Positions 1 through 11,737 of a DNA stretch of 64,000 nt are shown here, in pieces (positions within the stretch are counted from its first letter, which is position 1; every line of letters begins with the position of its first letter). The notes below the pieces were generated by a model. The model made no database searches. It saw nothing but the letters and a program-made list of their open reading frames with translations, and had not been told where the DNA came from. The stretch is from Musa acuminata AAA Group (taxonomy: Eukaryota; Streptophyta; Magnoliopsida; Zingiberales; Musaceae), in contig NC_088344.1 in the NCBI RefSeq assembly GCF_036884655.1, forward strand, positions 33,728,501 to 33,792,500, written 5' to 3'. Made by a program: the position numbers and the translations under genes.

Positions 1-318
1 TAAATTAGCACAAAAGCTTGTATCAACAGTTGAGGATATCAATCAAGCTCCTAGGAGTTATTCTTTTTTCATTCTATTAAGTTCCAAGGAGTTATTCATC
101 TTTCATTCTCAATGAGCAAGTTAAATTGGAGGAATACATGGATTCATCAGCTCTCTATTGCTTTTGGCATTTAAATCTCAAAGTCAGCAAACTTCAGCAG
201 CATTTGATATAGGATACGGAATAAGCATTTGATCACATATTAATAAGAAACAAAGCAAGCTTAAGGAATAAGAAAAGCTGCATTGAAGTATAATTTTTTG
301 GAGAAACTTGGAAAGGAC
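1..318 (-). other. Intron 1 of the CIPK3-like gene (partial)
   Basis: On the minus strand the coding exon ends in CAG and is followed by GT at 318-317, so this stretch is the start of an intron that leaves the window. I translated it in the expected frame and see no second kinase exon (the next block of the family, with the KREI motif, is absent). The sequence is AT-rich and otherwise featureless. Confidence 0.7.
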
Positions 319-489
319 CTGTTCAACCAGCTTGTGCTTGAGAACCTTCTCCTTGTCAAGGATCTTGATAGCAACCGGTTCCCCGGTCTCAACGTTCCTC
401 GCAAATTTAACTTTTGCAAATGTTCCTTCCCCAATTGTACGTCCGAGTTCATATTTACCCACTCGACGCTTCACCTTAGTCGTGTTCAT
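319..489 (-). CDS. CIPK3-like: CBL-interacting protein kinase, CIPK3-like, first coding exon (partial gene)
   Basis: This exon encodes the first 57 residues of a CBL-interacting Ser/Thr kinase (SnRK3 family), which acts in calcium-sensor (CBL) signalling. The ATG is at 489-487. The exon ends in phase 0 after the Val-Glu-Gln codons, next to a GT donor. Visible landmarks are [13 protein letters not shown], the glycine-rich loop GEGTFAKV at about residues 20-27, and the ATP-binding Lys42 in VAIKIL. The VKRRVGKYE start and the [10 protein letters not shown] run resemble the CIPK3 branch more than CIPK8, 9 or 24, as I recall those sequences. The activation loop, NAF motif and phosphatase-interaction domain would lie left of position 1. 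Family assignment is firm; the exact orthologue is an inference. Confidence 0.88.
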
Positions 490-2700
490 TCCTTATTTGA
501 TCTCTTCTGGAGCCTACTTGGTGAGTAATCAAGAGGTGCTCGGGAAATAAGCTTTCTCCAACCGTGTGTCAGTACCTGATCTCAATTAAAATTGAACGCA
601 TATGCCGGAAAAGCTTCAAACGAGAGAAGATAAAGGACATCTTAGTTGGAATTTCTGATAATGTCTTCTGTTTTCTTCCAGAACTCATATCTAGGCTGTG
701 ATGTCTGCATCAAGTTTATTACTAATGTTAAGAAGGAGCAAAAGGTTTGTCTGATAGAAAGCTTTAACTGTTGGAAGAGGAGAAGAGAAAAGTAAGCCTA
801 ATGCAAACCTATAAATAATTGATTTCTACTAATCCAGCTAAGGTTTTTCCTTTTTTCTTCATTTTTACATAAGACAGTCTCAACCTCTTGATCTCAAATT
901 AGCAGTTTAAAGAGTCTGCACACATGTAACATGCAGGAGTTGACTTTCTGGCTTCAAGCTTCACCATGCGACCACCTGAGAAGATCCAACATTCTAATCC
1001 AAAATTCAATTACATGACCAAGAGACTTGAAAGTCTAACTCTTGGAGAAAAGTATTCAAAACCCAAAGATATCAAGCTCAAGAAGCAAGAATAGAAATCT
1101 TCAAAGTTATCAGATATGAGTATTAAAATATTGAAATCCACATACCAATGTGAAGCTTTCATATTCATAATTTTGTTCAACAGACATGGCACTCATATAA
1201 AGAAGAAAATATCAGCTTCTTAAACAAAGAAATTGTGTTAGAGTCGATTACCACAAGCTAATAATGCAGTGTATATTATATCAATATTACACCTCTCCCA
1301 GTTGCCAAAGTTCTCTAGTCAGTTTAGTAGTAGAACAACCAAAAGAGATTCAAACAGATAAAGATGATCAGAAGATTTACCAAAAACAAGTAAATAATAG
1401 AAATTCCAGAAAGAGATGATGATAAATACAGAAGAAAGTGGAAGTCCTCCTCATCAGATTATAAAAATAGGTAGCTACAACAGCAGAAACGTGACAAAAA
1501 TGTCTCAGACCTTAAGACATTTTATAGCCCCAATAAAAGAGGAAAGAGCAGAGAAAGACCAAAACCCACGAATTCAGATCGAAGCAGAACATGAGAATCA
1601 GCCCTTTAAAGAATTCAGATCGAACCAAAGGATGACCACTAAAAGTTGCTCCCACGGAAAAGATTGTATTTGCATTAGCTGATAAAGGAAACATATTGGA
1701 AGCACTCCTTTTGCATGAAAATTCCAAATTTATATCATCACATGGTGGGAGAAGCAAGAAAGTTTTGATCTTTACAGCTAGTGTTAGCAATCAACACCAG
1801 TTGTTCAAGGAGAAAAGCACAAAATATTTGAGGTATCTTTCTGACATGAAAAGCAAATAGCAATAAGCTTAATCAATCAAATATCCACTGTTTCAGTAAG
1901 AACAAAGGCAGGTAGAAAGAGGGGAAGGTGGTGGTGGAAGGGGGAAACTGGCCTGCTAACTATCCAGAAAGGGAAGAACAGAGGATCCTTGGCCACCTGC
2001 AGAGAGAACCACAGCGGCTGATCTTTTCTTCCGGCAATCTGATGACGGCTTTCGTGAGCTCTGCGGGACAAATTAATGGGGCAGCAGATCACTGACAGTA
2101 AAACAAGAAGGGAACTGGTTGGTGCGGGTGGTAGAAACCCAGCACCCGCAGTAGCAGTGGAACAAGCAGAGGCCAGGAAGAGGGTGAATCATGCAGCGGC
2201 CGTCCTCCCACCCCGAGGCAGAGCAAACCATCTTTATTGTCACCTGCTTCCAGGTCCAGTCATGGGGCCACAGGACCCCATCCCCACCACCACCTTCGAC
2301 ATTTACTGACAAGGCGACAGAGACCTGCCTTCCCTTTGTCACTCTACACCTCACCTCACCTCGTCGTTTGTGGTCTTTTCTCCTGCGTCGTTGCACTGAG
2401 TTCTGGTACGATTCCAGAACAGTGTCATCCGCATGGCTGGCGCCTCTCAGCTCCTCTTGCCTCTGCCGGTGACAACATGGTGCGCTCAACTGCCGCTCAA
2501 AGCTTGATGAGCGTTTTGGTAGCTCAGATTTCTCAGTGGCCACAGCTCATGCAGCCATTTAGGAAGCCCAGCTGACCATGGATTTGATTGTGACAGGTTC
2601 CAATCAGTCTCACTGACTGCTAATTGTTTGCCAATGATTTCTTCTCTGTTGACCAAATCTTTATGAAATAGAAGACTGACTTTGATCAAAGCTAAGTAAC
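490..2700 (-). promoter_or_regulatory. Upstream region / probable 5' leader of the CIPK3-like gene
   Basis: This stretch lies immediately upstream of the kinase ATG on the minus strand. The 490-1,880 part is AT-rich and looks intronic. The 1,900-2,560 part is clearly more GC-rich and has CT-rich tracts, as plant leaders and core promoters often do. A minus-strand CAG|GTGGCC near 1,990-2,000 could be a donor of a non-coding first exon. Open frames across the GC-rich block show no domain and are not called as genes. The transcription start cannot be fixed from sequence alone. Confidence 0.35.
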
Positions 2701-3124
2701 TACTGATCCAGAGATGGATTTTGTAGGTGTGGGAATGGATTCATTCAGGTATGTTTGTCGTTACTGGATTCATGGCTCAGTAGATCAGATCGTGCACAAA
2801 ATAAATATCATTTAATGTCAAAGAATAATCATGATGATCTAAGAATTTTTACTGAAAATATTATTTTATTATTGATTGGTATTTATTGGTCCGAACATAA
2901 ATATTATCGTTCATATGATCTGATCCGAATAAAAAAAAAGTATTTTAGTTTTATTCGTGAGGCATCTCCATCAACATCACGAAGCGTATTAGTTTTTTCT
3001 TTTTTTCTTGCTCCTCTATTTTTGTCGTCTTTCTTTTCTTCGTATAGTAGGTCGAAAGAAATGACACTATACTGACCAATTACTCAAATTTAGATTTTTT
3101 ATTTTTTTATCAATAAGCTAAATG

Positions 3125-3147
3125 ATATATATATATATATATATATT
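3125..3147. repeat. (TA)n microsatellite
   Basis: A perfect run of alternating A and T, about 23 bp long, in an AT-rich spacer. Confidence 0.95.
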
Positions 3148-4412
3148 CATCGAATCATAAACATTTGGGATGAACAGTGAGAGTAACATGTCACATGAAA
3201 AGAAGGACAATTATAAAATCAAAAGATACCTGTCATTAATTAGTCATTTAGTGTCACATGTTTTGGGAGTCAAATTAAATTATCAATAATCAGTACGAAA
3301 AGTAGCTCATGATTGCACAGAAGTCTGAAGAAGAAACAGAGCATATGGCGTGGAACTCATGAGACATCATAGAGAGCCCATCCGAACTCTGAAAACCACA
3401 GTAATCAAAAGGAAACACAACCTAAAGAACTTAGAAATCATTTTACCATGTCTGAATCACTTGATTTTGTTGCCATATTTTTCTCTCATCTGTCCAAAAT
3501 TTGATTACATGTCACCACCAAAAGTATTGGGTGAAAATAAAAAAAATCAACAATAGAACTCCAATTAGAAATTTCATATGTAATAACCAAACAAAATTCT
3601 CCCGTATATATAATAATCATATATGCGTCGTCTCTGAATTTTTCTCTTAACCTCTTGGAATCTATTAAAGTAACCTCCAGAATGTTTTTTCTTTTTCTCA
3701 ACAAAATCTTAAAATAGATATGGTTTTTTACAAGCAAATCCTAATTCATGGTGCATTATGTTGAATTGTTTCAGATTTTTTATTTGAACTAGAAAAAATG
3801 CTAGCTAGAAAGAACTAGTGGATACTTTGCCTTTGTTGAAGAACTTGATTTTATTGTCATATTTTTGTTTTGATCAGGACAACTGCAATTATGCAAGTCA
3901 GCAGTAATCAGGTCTGGCTCTATCTGTCAAAAATTTGATTTCATGTCATCAGCAAAAGAACTCCTACTTGGGTGAGGAGATAAGGATGCAGTCTGCCAAT
4001 GAAGGCAAACTAAGTTTGAAGGTGACCTTATGCTAAACAAATAAATAGCTGACCAATTAGGCTTCAGTCATCTCACTCATTTGAATTGGGTTAGCATTAT
4101 GCTTGTCTAAACACATGCTATGCATGGAGCTAAGTGATAAGTAGAGTAATTAGATGGACACATCCAAACTAAGTTTTGTGTCATTAGAATATGTTGATAT
4201 CATGTTCTCCATTACAAGCTCAGCAACTTAGTAGCCATATTTGCATTTGTCTGTTTCCTAATTTAATTATATTTTTTTAATCTATTTATCACTTGGTTTT
4301 GCTTAAAAATGAAACAAGTATTGTTGAATTATATGCTTCTCTTTGATCACTAGGTTTCACTGATTGGGTTTTATTAACCTCATAATAAGTGATTTATCAT
4401 TCCAATGGGTGT

Positions 4413-4438
4413 GATATATATATATATATATATATATA
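4413..4438. repeat. (TA)n microsatellite
   Basis: A run of alternating T and A of about 26 bp. Confidence 0.95.
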
Positions 4439-5048
4439 GCATAAATCAAGTTTAATCAACATTTCATAAACATAATAAAAATAAATATTTGGGAAAGAAT
4501 TTTTTTTTTCAAAAGAGAAATTTTATTTTATGAATGTTTGGAGATTGAGATTTTTTTGTTGTTGTAATTTTGGAGAATGAAGTTTACTTTTTAGGTTGTG
4601 TTGTGCTATTTGAGTGTTATATCATTATAGTAGACTTCTTATAGCCCTCATTTCTCAGTGATCAGTGGATCTTCTAGTGTTTTAATGCATATTGTCATTT
4701 CATTTATTTATGTTATTTATGTCCTTTCTATTTACTAAATATAATTATTATATTTATGTTGAGACATTCAGATGTTCATTGTACTGTTGTTAGTTTAATC
4801 AATCTTAATTTTAAAATCATAAAAAATATAATAAATAGATATTTTGATTAAAAATATAATTAAAAGGAAATACAGTACTAAGGACAAAAAAGATTAGAGC
4901 CACCTTGTGTTATCAATCCGAGGTAATCCACCGTCACAAACATAAAGGTAGGTATGCTCAATCAAATCAAATCAATCAATCAATCAAACGGATGAGTCGG
5001 AGATAGTACGTGGCACACTCTCCTATCACCTGCCTTTGTGGACAGTGA

Positions 5049-5063
5049 AATATATATATACAC

Positions 5064-5098
<35 letters not shown>

Positions 5099-5106
5099 CA
5101 CACACA

Positions 5107-5142
<36 letters not shown>

Positions 5143-5154
5143 CATATATATATC
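5049..5154. repeat. Compound (TA)n/(CA)n microsatellite
   Basis: About 105 bp of TA repeats interrupted by short CA/TACA interruptions. It produces long Tyr/Ile-rich open frames on the minus strand that are artefacts of the repeat. Confidence 0.95.
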
Positions 5155-5529
5155 CTAAGCAACACAAAGTGTGCAAGCTGATAGAATTGAAATCAATATA
5201 AAAATAATATTTTATGTTTAGATTTTTAGTTGTTTATTTAATTCAAATTGCAAACTTTTTGGTTGAAATAATATTATGAGATCTAAAATTATTGGTCTGA
5301 TAGTAATGTATTACATCCATCTATCAAGTTGGTGAGGATTTGAAATCTCATCTTATCAAATCTTACTCTAAGATATTAGTTTGTCTATTGATGTTATATA
5401 TCATATTAATAATTGAATGTAGATATGATGATGATGGATTATACTTATTTATTAAAAATATAGAATATTGGTCAAATAATAATATGTCAGATCCATTTTT
5501 TAATGGATGAGGATCCAAAATATTAACAG

Positions 5530-5532
<3 letters not shown>

Positions 5533-5572
<40 letters not shown>
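5533..5572. repeat. (TA)n microsatellite
   Basis: About 40 bp of alternating T and A just before a GC-rich segment. Confidence 0.95.
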
Positions 5573-5574
<2 letters not shown>

Positions 5575-5659
5575 GAATACAGTGAGTATATTATTTATTT
5601 ATAATATATTTTAAATATATTCTGACTTATTAATGGGAAAAATGATGAATCCTTTATAG

Positions 5660-6270
5660 ATAACGTTAAGATCTGTGCAGCCATCTTGGAATCGTCTCTT
5701 TCTTGCATGTACTTGCTTTAAGATTTGTGCGGCCGCGCAGGGGTGCTCTTTACGTAGATTGTTGTCTTTTGAAAATGGACGGCTGGATGTACTTCTAAAC
5801 ATAACCCGAGCCGTCGGATTTACCGCTGCTTGGTCCCGAACGGAATCATCAGCAATGGACGTCCCCTCCACCTTTCGGCACGAAAGCGAGGGAACGGAGA
5901 GCCAAATCCACACGTAACGCCCACTTTCATCCTCCCTTTGTCCCTCTGATGCATCATTTCCCTACTTTAGAGTCGTGGACGAAGGAAACCAGTACGGTAA
6001 GCTGTGTCTCTCCTCTTCCGTATGGCAGCACGTAGGAGCTCGTAAGCTGCACGCGATTCTGTTTGTCTCTTCCCCCAAATAGTTTCTAGTGACGATCAGT
6101 AGCTTTCTTGGTTGCTTTGAGGAGTTCCACACTCTATGCGATAGTTCTTGCTGGGCTAAACTGAATGGGAATAGGGAACAAAATGTGTGGGTTCCAATTT
6201 GTTTCAACCCTCTTATGGTGTGCCCGTGAGACCAGGAGGGCACACCTTCTTTATGAGATAATGCCAATGT
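5660..6270. other. GC-richer island without a recognisable gene
   Basis: Base composition changes sharply from the flanking AT-rich DNA; a GCGGCCGC-type site occurs near 5,729. A GT donor-like site (ACG|GTAAGC) lies near 5,997. This could be a promoter and first exon of an unrecognised non-coding transcript, or a gene relic. Open frames on both strands lack any recognisable domain, so no protein is called. Confidence 0.3.
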
Positions 6271-9200
6271 GGCATCCTATCTTTTATTGGACCACACAGG
6301 TGGAACATCACTGAAACCAATTCATAAGCTTTTAATTGGTTTAATGAAAACAAACTCAAATTAGTAATTTTTTGAAACAGTGCCAACTTGGGGTTGCCAT
6401 GTTGTCATTCTCTCTTCTTTTATCTCAGCTTGGAGGTTGGATGCTTATTAAGGTATATACTTCCTTGATATGTTGTATATTTATCTTAAGAATCATGTTT
6501 AGTGTCTGATTTTACAACCTTTTCCCATAGTTTCACTTAATTTTAGATCTGAGTTGATCAGCCTTATGTTTGAACATGTTATATTGCTGGCAATGCATAT
6601 TCGGGCTTTAGCTCAATCAATGTGAGTATAAAATTTCTTTCGAAAAGGCTCACTTCTTGTTAGATATGGTATTGCCTTGGTTTTGTTAACTATGGATCTA
6701 CCAAGCTCTAGTGCTTTGATTAAGAATTTTCTAGATCAGTGACCTACTTTCATGAAGTGGGCACCTATGGTATGAGCTCCCCTTTGTTTTATTGATACTT
6801 GTCGAAAGTTCATAAATTGATGAAAAACTTGCATGTGTTGATCAGAGAGCATTGTGCAACCCAGCATTGGCCCAAGCACAGCAGAAAGAACAAGGCATCA
6901 TCAAAGAGCAATAACCTTTAGGCCATGTGGATCTAAAATTCATAGCATAATTACTCAATATTGCATTGACATAGGAAAGAATAAATGAATTCAATGGCAT
7001 TAGTCTCTATTTTATTGCAATTCCAGTATGGCATTGCAGCAATCAGCGTTTGCTCTCTGTATTCTAATAAGGTTAGTTTTTGAGGATCCTTAAGAGGAAG
7101 TGGCTGTTATATATATGTGTGTGTGTGTGTATTAGTCTTTCTTTTTGTTTTTGAAACTTCAACTTAAACTCCAAAAAAAAAAGCTAATCTGGTTAGCTTG
7201 GTTATACTCAGAAGGTTTAATTTAAACTGACTAGTAGAGTTTGTGCTGTTTCTTTCTTTAATCATTCATTTCCAGGACAAATATCCAACTAGACTTGAAT
7301 ATAGCTTGTTTAAAGAAATTTGATTAATTAATTACGAAGTTGGTTGTTAATATATGTTCTATCATAGTTTTTTAGTATCATCTAGGTTTAGTTTTCCATG
7401 CATTCTTTAACTTCTTTGTTTATTAGAAGAAGAGTAAATATTTAATTCAAATTTATAAAATAATCAAATATCCAGAAATGACATTTGAATACACCATTGC
7501 CATGCACAGAATACACCATTTGAATTAACTTCTTTGTATCAATGTAATGAGTAATTTGTGCCTGCTAGGTAATTTTCTCGAAGGATATCTTAGTCATTTT
7601 AATCCTTTTAATTTGTTTATCTTTTGATCCAGAATGTTGAAACTGCTCCAAAAACTTGGATGCCATGGGAACTGTGTAAACTACTCTTGCTAGCTCAATG
7701 GAGAACAAAACCAAGTTAAGAAAATTAATGTTTCTAATTGTGTTGTTCCCTATGCAAATTGGTCCAGAGTCTGAGTAGGTATACCGGAGACCTGTTTTTG
7801 ACTGTCAAAATTAGACATTGTATTCTGTGCACCATTGCTTGGTTTCTTTGTTCTTGCCTGGATATCCACCTCCATAAGCTGTCATAGGACTTGAAATCAC
7901 CTTGAGTTTTCTTCATTGTATGATGTTCTTGTTTACCAGAAATGGCACCTGTACATATGATCTCAATTTGTACTATCTGATTTTTCACAATATCAGGTTC
8001 ACAAATCTAAATTGCATATAATTATCTTGAGTCTTTTTTTGCTTTGTCATCTTGATCATGCTAATGTTGGTACAGGTAAGTTAACTGTCTGACATTTTCT
8101 GATTGTTATGGTCCTGTTGTTGCACATGTAGAAAGGAACTATATGATTCCCAATCCAAATAGTCCACAATGGATGTGGTGTTAGTAAAACTTCTTTTTTC
8201 ATGGAAATTGCAGCTATCAGTCATCTAGTTGGAGGATACCTGAGAACTGCAATGTTTACTATCTTTGATTATGAGCTTGCAAAGTATATTTCACCTCTAA
8301 CCCCACCCTCTATTGATCTTTTTCCTTGTTCTATCTTCTTTACTTTTTCTTCTCCTCTACTTTTTGTATTCTCTCTTCTTTTTTGGGTTTGAATTGCTCA
8401 TTCTGTTGGTGGTGGGTATTTCCAACTTTTTATCATTGTACCAGTCACTGCCACATAGGTGATCTGATATCAATACAGAAACCCTTCCAGATTGATTGTT
8501 TTCTTTAATTTGTGCCTTGAGTCCAATTGCCGGATAAGTTTGGGTGACCAAAGAATCAAAGAACAGTGATCTGGAAGAGGAGAGACTTTAAGGCACATAG
8601 ATCAAATATTAGACTGGAAAGCTTTCTTAGGCATTGATTGTATGATGAATTCTCTTGAACTTGTATTTGACTAATCTCATATATAATTGTTGGCACATTT
8701 ACAAAGAATGTATGCTAATAGATAGCACTGATGATTTTTCTTGTAACATGGGGATTTCTTGGCAGATTATAGTAATTTTGGTTTAAGTATAGATTCAAGA
8801 AGTTATAGACCATTTGATAAGCTTAAATATTCATGGTCTCATGTAAGGCCTCCGCACCGACTCTCCCTACTAAAATTTTTGTCAGTGTGAAAATGAAAAG
8901 AAATTATTTAATTTTTTAAATGACATTTTTCTAGCTCCTACAGTAGCTATGCATTCTTCACAATCAACTAGTGGTTACATTTATGTAGCACACTCTTTCC
9001 TTTCCCCTCTCTGTGGTCACATGTCCTTTTCAGATGTGCTTGAATAAAACCCATGTTCCTGTAGCATAAGAAATTCAAGTCACAAAGCAAATATAGAATT
9101 TCCACTTCTGTATGTTTGAGTATTGGTTTTTGTTCTTTTTTGACATTTATTTGAGTTCAAAACATGCATAAATTCTTATACTTTGTATCATATGAAGTCA

Positions 9201-10800
9201 CTGAATAATTGTAATCCTAAACAATAGTAAGTTAACCAGTAAGCTTAACCTTCCATCCATCAAATTCCTGCTTTTGTAGAATCCAGCACTAAATTTCATG
9301 TTAATCTACTGATATGGTGCCAGTTCACACCTGAACTTCAATTTGATGACACTTCTCTTTACTGTCCTTCTCACAGCTGTTAATCCAGAATTCAGCTGTC
9401 AACCTCAAATTGATGCATTTGAGGATCATCTCCAGCATGAATCTTGAGGAACCAAGGGGAGGGCAAAAGAAGAGGATAGGTTGACGATCCAAATATCCAA
9501 GTAAAGCCTGACCTTTGTTGGGAGTGTTTCCGATACCTAAGTCAGAGTGAGTCCTAAAATAAGATTTAAAGACGGTATGTAGAAAGACATGTATAATTTT
9601 GATTTCTAACTGTTTAAGGATAGGACGAATATTTTTTGAATATTTTTCGGTTTTGATTTGTGCTAATGTGATAAATTTGGGTTATTTTTATTTTTGTTAA
9701 TAGTCAAGCTGTTTTTTACATGTTAAGTCCTAAATGAGGACGAATATTACCCCTATCAATGGCATCTTAATATATCGTTGGTGATCCACAAAAGGAACTA
9801 ATTAGCTATCATGCAATCCATGCCTCCTCATATCATCAGCATGATAGTGATCATCTATGTGGGCACATTAATATCTCATCTTATTGCTGGTTGCCATGAG
9901 TTGCTTTCACTGGCTTTACTACCTTGCTTGGTGTTTAAGCCTTTAAGGTTCTCAGTGAGTTCAATAGAAACTGCAAACAGGTGTTCTATATTGTTCTTAT
10001 ATCAGACAATGTCCCAAGAAAGCAGAACATCAGCAACATTGTCTTCACATGATCACAATAGAAAATTTGCTTTGGTTTATCCTTTGTAGTCATGATGTCA
10101 AACCATCTTCTTCCCTACATATCATCACAAGCCACCTGATGCATTCCAACTCTGATAAAAGAGGCCACCCTGATCTCATAATGGCCCTCCAACAACATGA
10201 TGTGGATTGGTTGCTCTCAAGTCCTCACACTTTGATGCCCAGCATGCAACAAGGAAGGTAATTCTTAATGTTCTTATCATTACCCAGCAAAACATTCATC
10301 ATTGTTTCACTCCCAAGCTACAAGCCCTTATGATGCTAATCGCCACACCGAAAAGAAAAAAAAAACCAAAATAATTGAAAATATAAATTACAATTAAGAT
10401 GGAATCAGAGCGAAATCATGGCTATAGAAAAAATTAAAATGATATTGATAGAAAAAAAAAGAAGAAAAATCACTTGTGATGACCATAATATCATTGCCAA
10501 AAATAGATGTAGAGGAGTAAATATGGCACTGAGGATTACAACAGCCATGAAGAATGTTGGGCTCTGCTCCCATGACCAAAAGCTTGTGTCCATAAATGCA
10601 CATTTCTTTCATTGAATTCAGTGGCACTTACATTGGCCATGTCAATAATTGTTCCTACTGTTCTCCCTTTATGCATTAAACAAAGGCAACCTTCACTTCC
10701 CTGCCATGATAATTCCTGTGTGTGTGGTGGAGATCAAAATGTTGCATGTGCAATAATGCTTGAAATAATTGACTTGTATTTGGTGAGGAAAAAAGAACCC
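6271..10800. other. Intergenic DNA, no gene seen
   Basis: Both strands were read without finding a conserved protein, tRNA or rRNA. The stretch is AT-rich with short T-runs and a TA/TG dinucleotide tract near 7,108-7,131. The segment around 9,520-9,770 has the look of an old dispersed-repeat fragment, but no termini could be defined. Confidence 0.45.
7108..7131. repeat. (TA)n(TG)n microsatellite
   Basis: A short TA run passes directly into a TG run, about 24 bp in all. Confidence 0.85.
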
Positions 10801-11537
10801 TGGAAATGATGAAGGTGGAGTCAAACCCCAGCGGGAAGAACGTTCTCTTTTGTGACCACTGCTTTGTCGGCGTGTCGGGGGGGTCGTCATTTTACCGCTC
10901 CCTTTTGGATTGTAGCAGCGGCGTGGGATTCTGTCTGAGTGGCGGTCTTTCGTGGGCCCCTTTCGTTGGACGGTGTTGATGGGCGGGTTTCCATCGCATT
11001 CGACCTCATCGCGTCGGCCTCCCCGTGGATGTCTCGATCCGTCGTCATCTGCAGTCCACCTCCCACCCGCCCGCCTACCTGTCACGTTATTGCTGGCTGA
11101 ACTCGTCCCCGGTGGGTCCCGTTTCAGATATGGGAAATCAGGCTTCCGTTAGTCGCTTGAAGTCGCCCAATAATTCATGGAAAGAAAAGATGGAAGCAGG
11201 TCGGTCACGAGCCACGGCGACGGAGCGACCGAGAAACGAGGCAACGCTTTTCCTACCCGTTTACAAGGTACCCACTTTCCAGAACGGGGATCGGCGGGGT
11301 CCCATGAGCAATGTCCAATCGATAGCAAGGTGGAGAGCCGAGATGGGTACGGCACCAGCTTGTGGAAAGGTATATTCTCTTGCGTGCAAATACAATACAC
11401 AGAGCCAAGCGAGCGCAAAAGAGAGACTTAAATAACTAATACTCATGTAGTACAACTAAACAGTAGAAGACGAACGACGACGGAGGAAGAAAAGAAAAGA
11501 AAGGGGAGAAAGGAGAGGAAGAGAGATCGAGGACGGA

Positions 11538-11575
11538 GAGAAGGAGAGAGAGAGAGAGAGAAACAGAGAGAGAGG
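11538..11575 (+). repeat. (GA)n-rich microsatellite in a 5' leader
   Basis: A GA-dominated run in the presumed 5' UTR. GA/CT tracts at this position are common in plant leaders. Confidence 0.85.
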
Positions 11576-11661
11576 GCGGCTTTAAAGAAGAGCGAAGAGG
11601 AACCCCAACAACCGCGTGTCAACCGCCGCTGCTACTACTTCTTGAACGACGACGGCGACGA

Positions 11662-11703
11662 ATGCGCTCCTCCTCCTCCTCTCCGTTGCGATTCAAACCC
11701 TAA
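11662..11703 (+). CDS. Upstream ORF, 13 codons
   Basis: An ATG followed by 12 sense codons (mostly Ser, then PLRFKP) and a TAA stop. It lies 34 nt upstream of the main start at 11,738. It matters only if it is inside the transcript, which its place between the GA-rich leader and the main ATG makes likely. The peptide is low in complexity and not recognised; any effect would be on initiation at the main ATG. Confidence 0.4.
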   Translation: MRSSSSSPLRFKP

Positions 11704-11737
11704 TCAGCCGTCTTGTCTTCGCCTCCTCCCCTCCTAA

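Larger units (their letters stand above)
2700..5600. other. AT-rich intergenic DNA with microsatellites
   Basis: No coding signal is recognisable on either strand. The region contains several simple repeats (listed separately), poly-T and poly-A runs, and a short CAAT-rich repeat near 4,959-4,985. Short open frames here are broken up and low in complexity. Confidence 0.6.
10840..11737 (+). promoter_or_regulatory. Promoter and 5' leader of the kinase-like gene
   Basis: A GC-rich block (10,850-11,370) leads into a purine-rich leader with GA repeats (11,480-11,575) and then the ATG at 11,738. A telo-box, AAACCCTAA, lies at 11,695-11,703; this motif is common in leaders and promoters of plant housekeeping and growth genes. 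A 13-codon upstream ORF (ATG at 11,662, TAA at 11,701-11,703) ends inside the telo-box and lies 34 nt before the main ATG. Where transcription starts is not known. Confidence 0.55.

Noticed and set aside
2073..2543. 156-codon minus-strand open frame in the GC-rich region upstream of the CIPK
   Set aside because: No recognisable domain, irregular composition, and overlapping frames open on the other strand; better explained as leader or promoter sequence.
4976..5176. Tyr/Ile-rich minus-strand frames
   Set aside because: They are translations of a TA/CA microsatellite.
10693..11085. 130-codon minus-strand frame
   Set aside because: It lies in the GC-rich promoter of the kinase-like gene and shows no domain or conserved motif.
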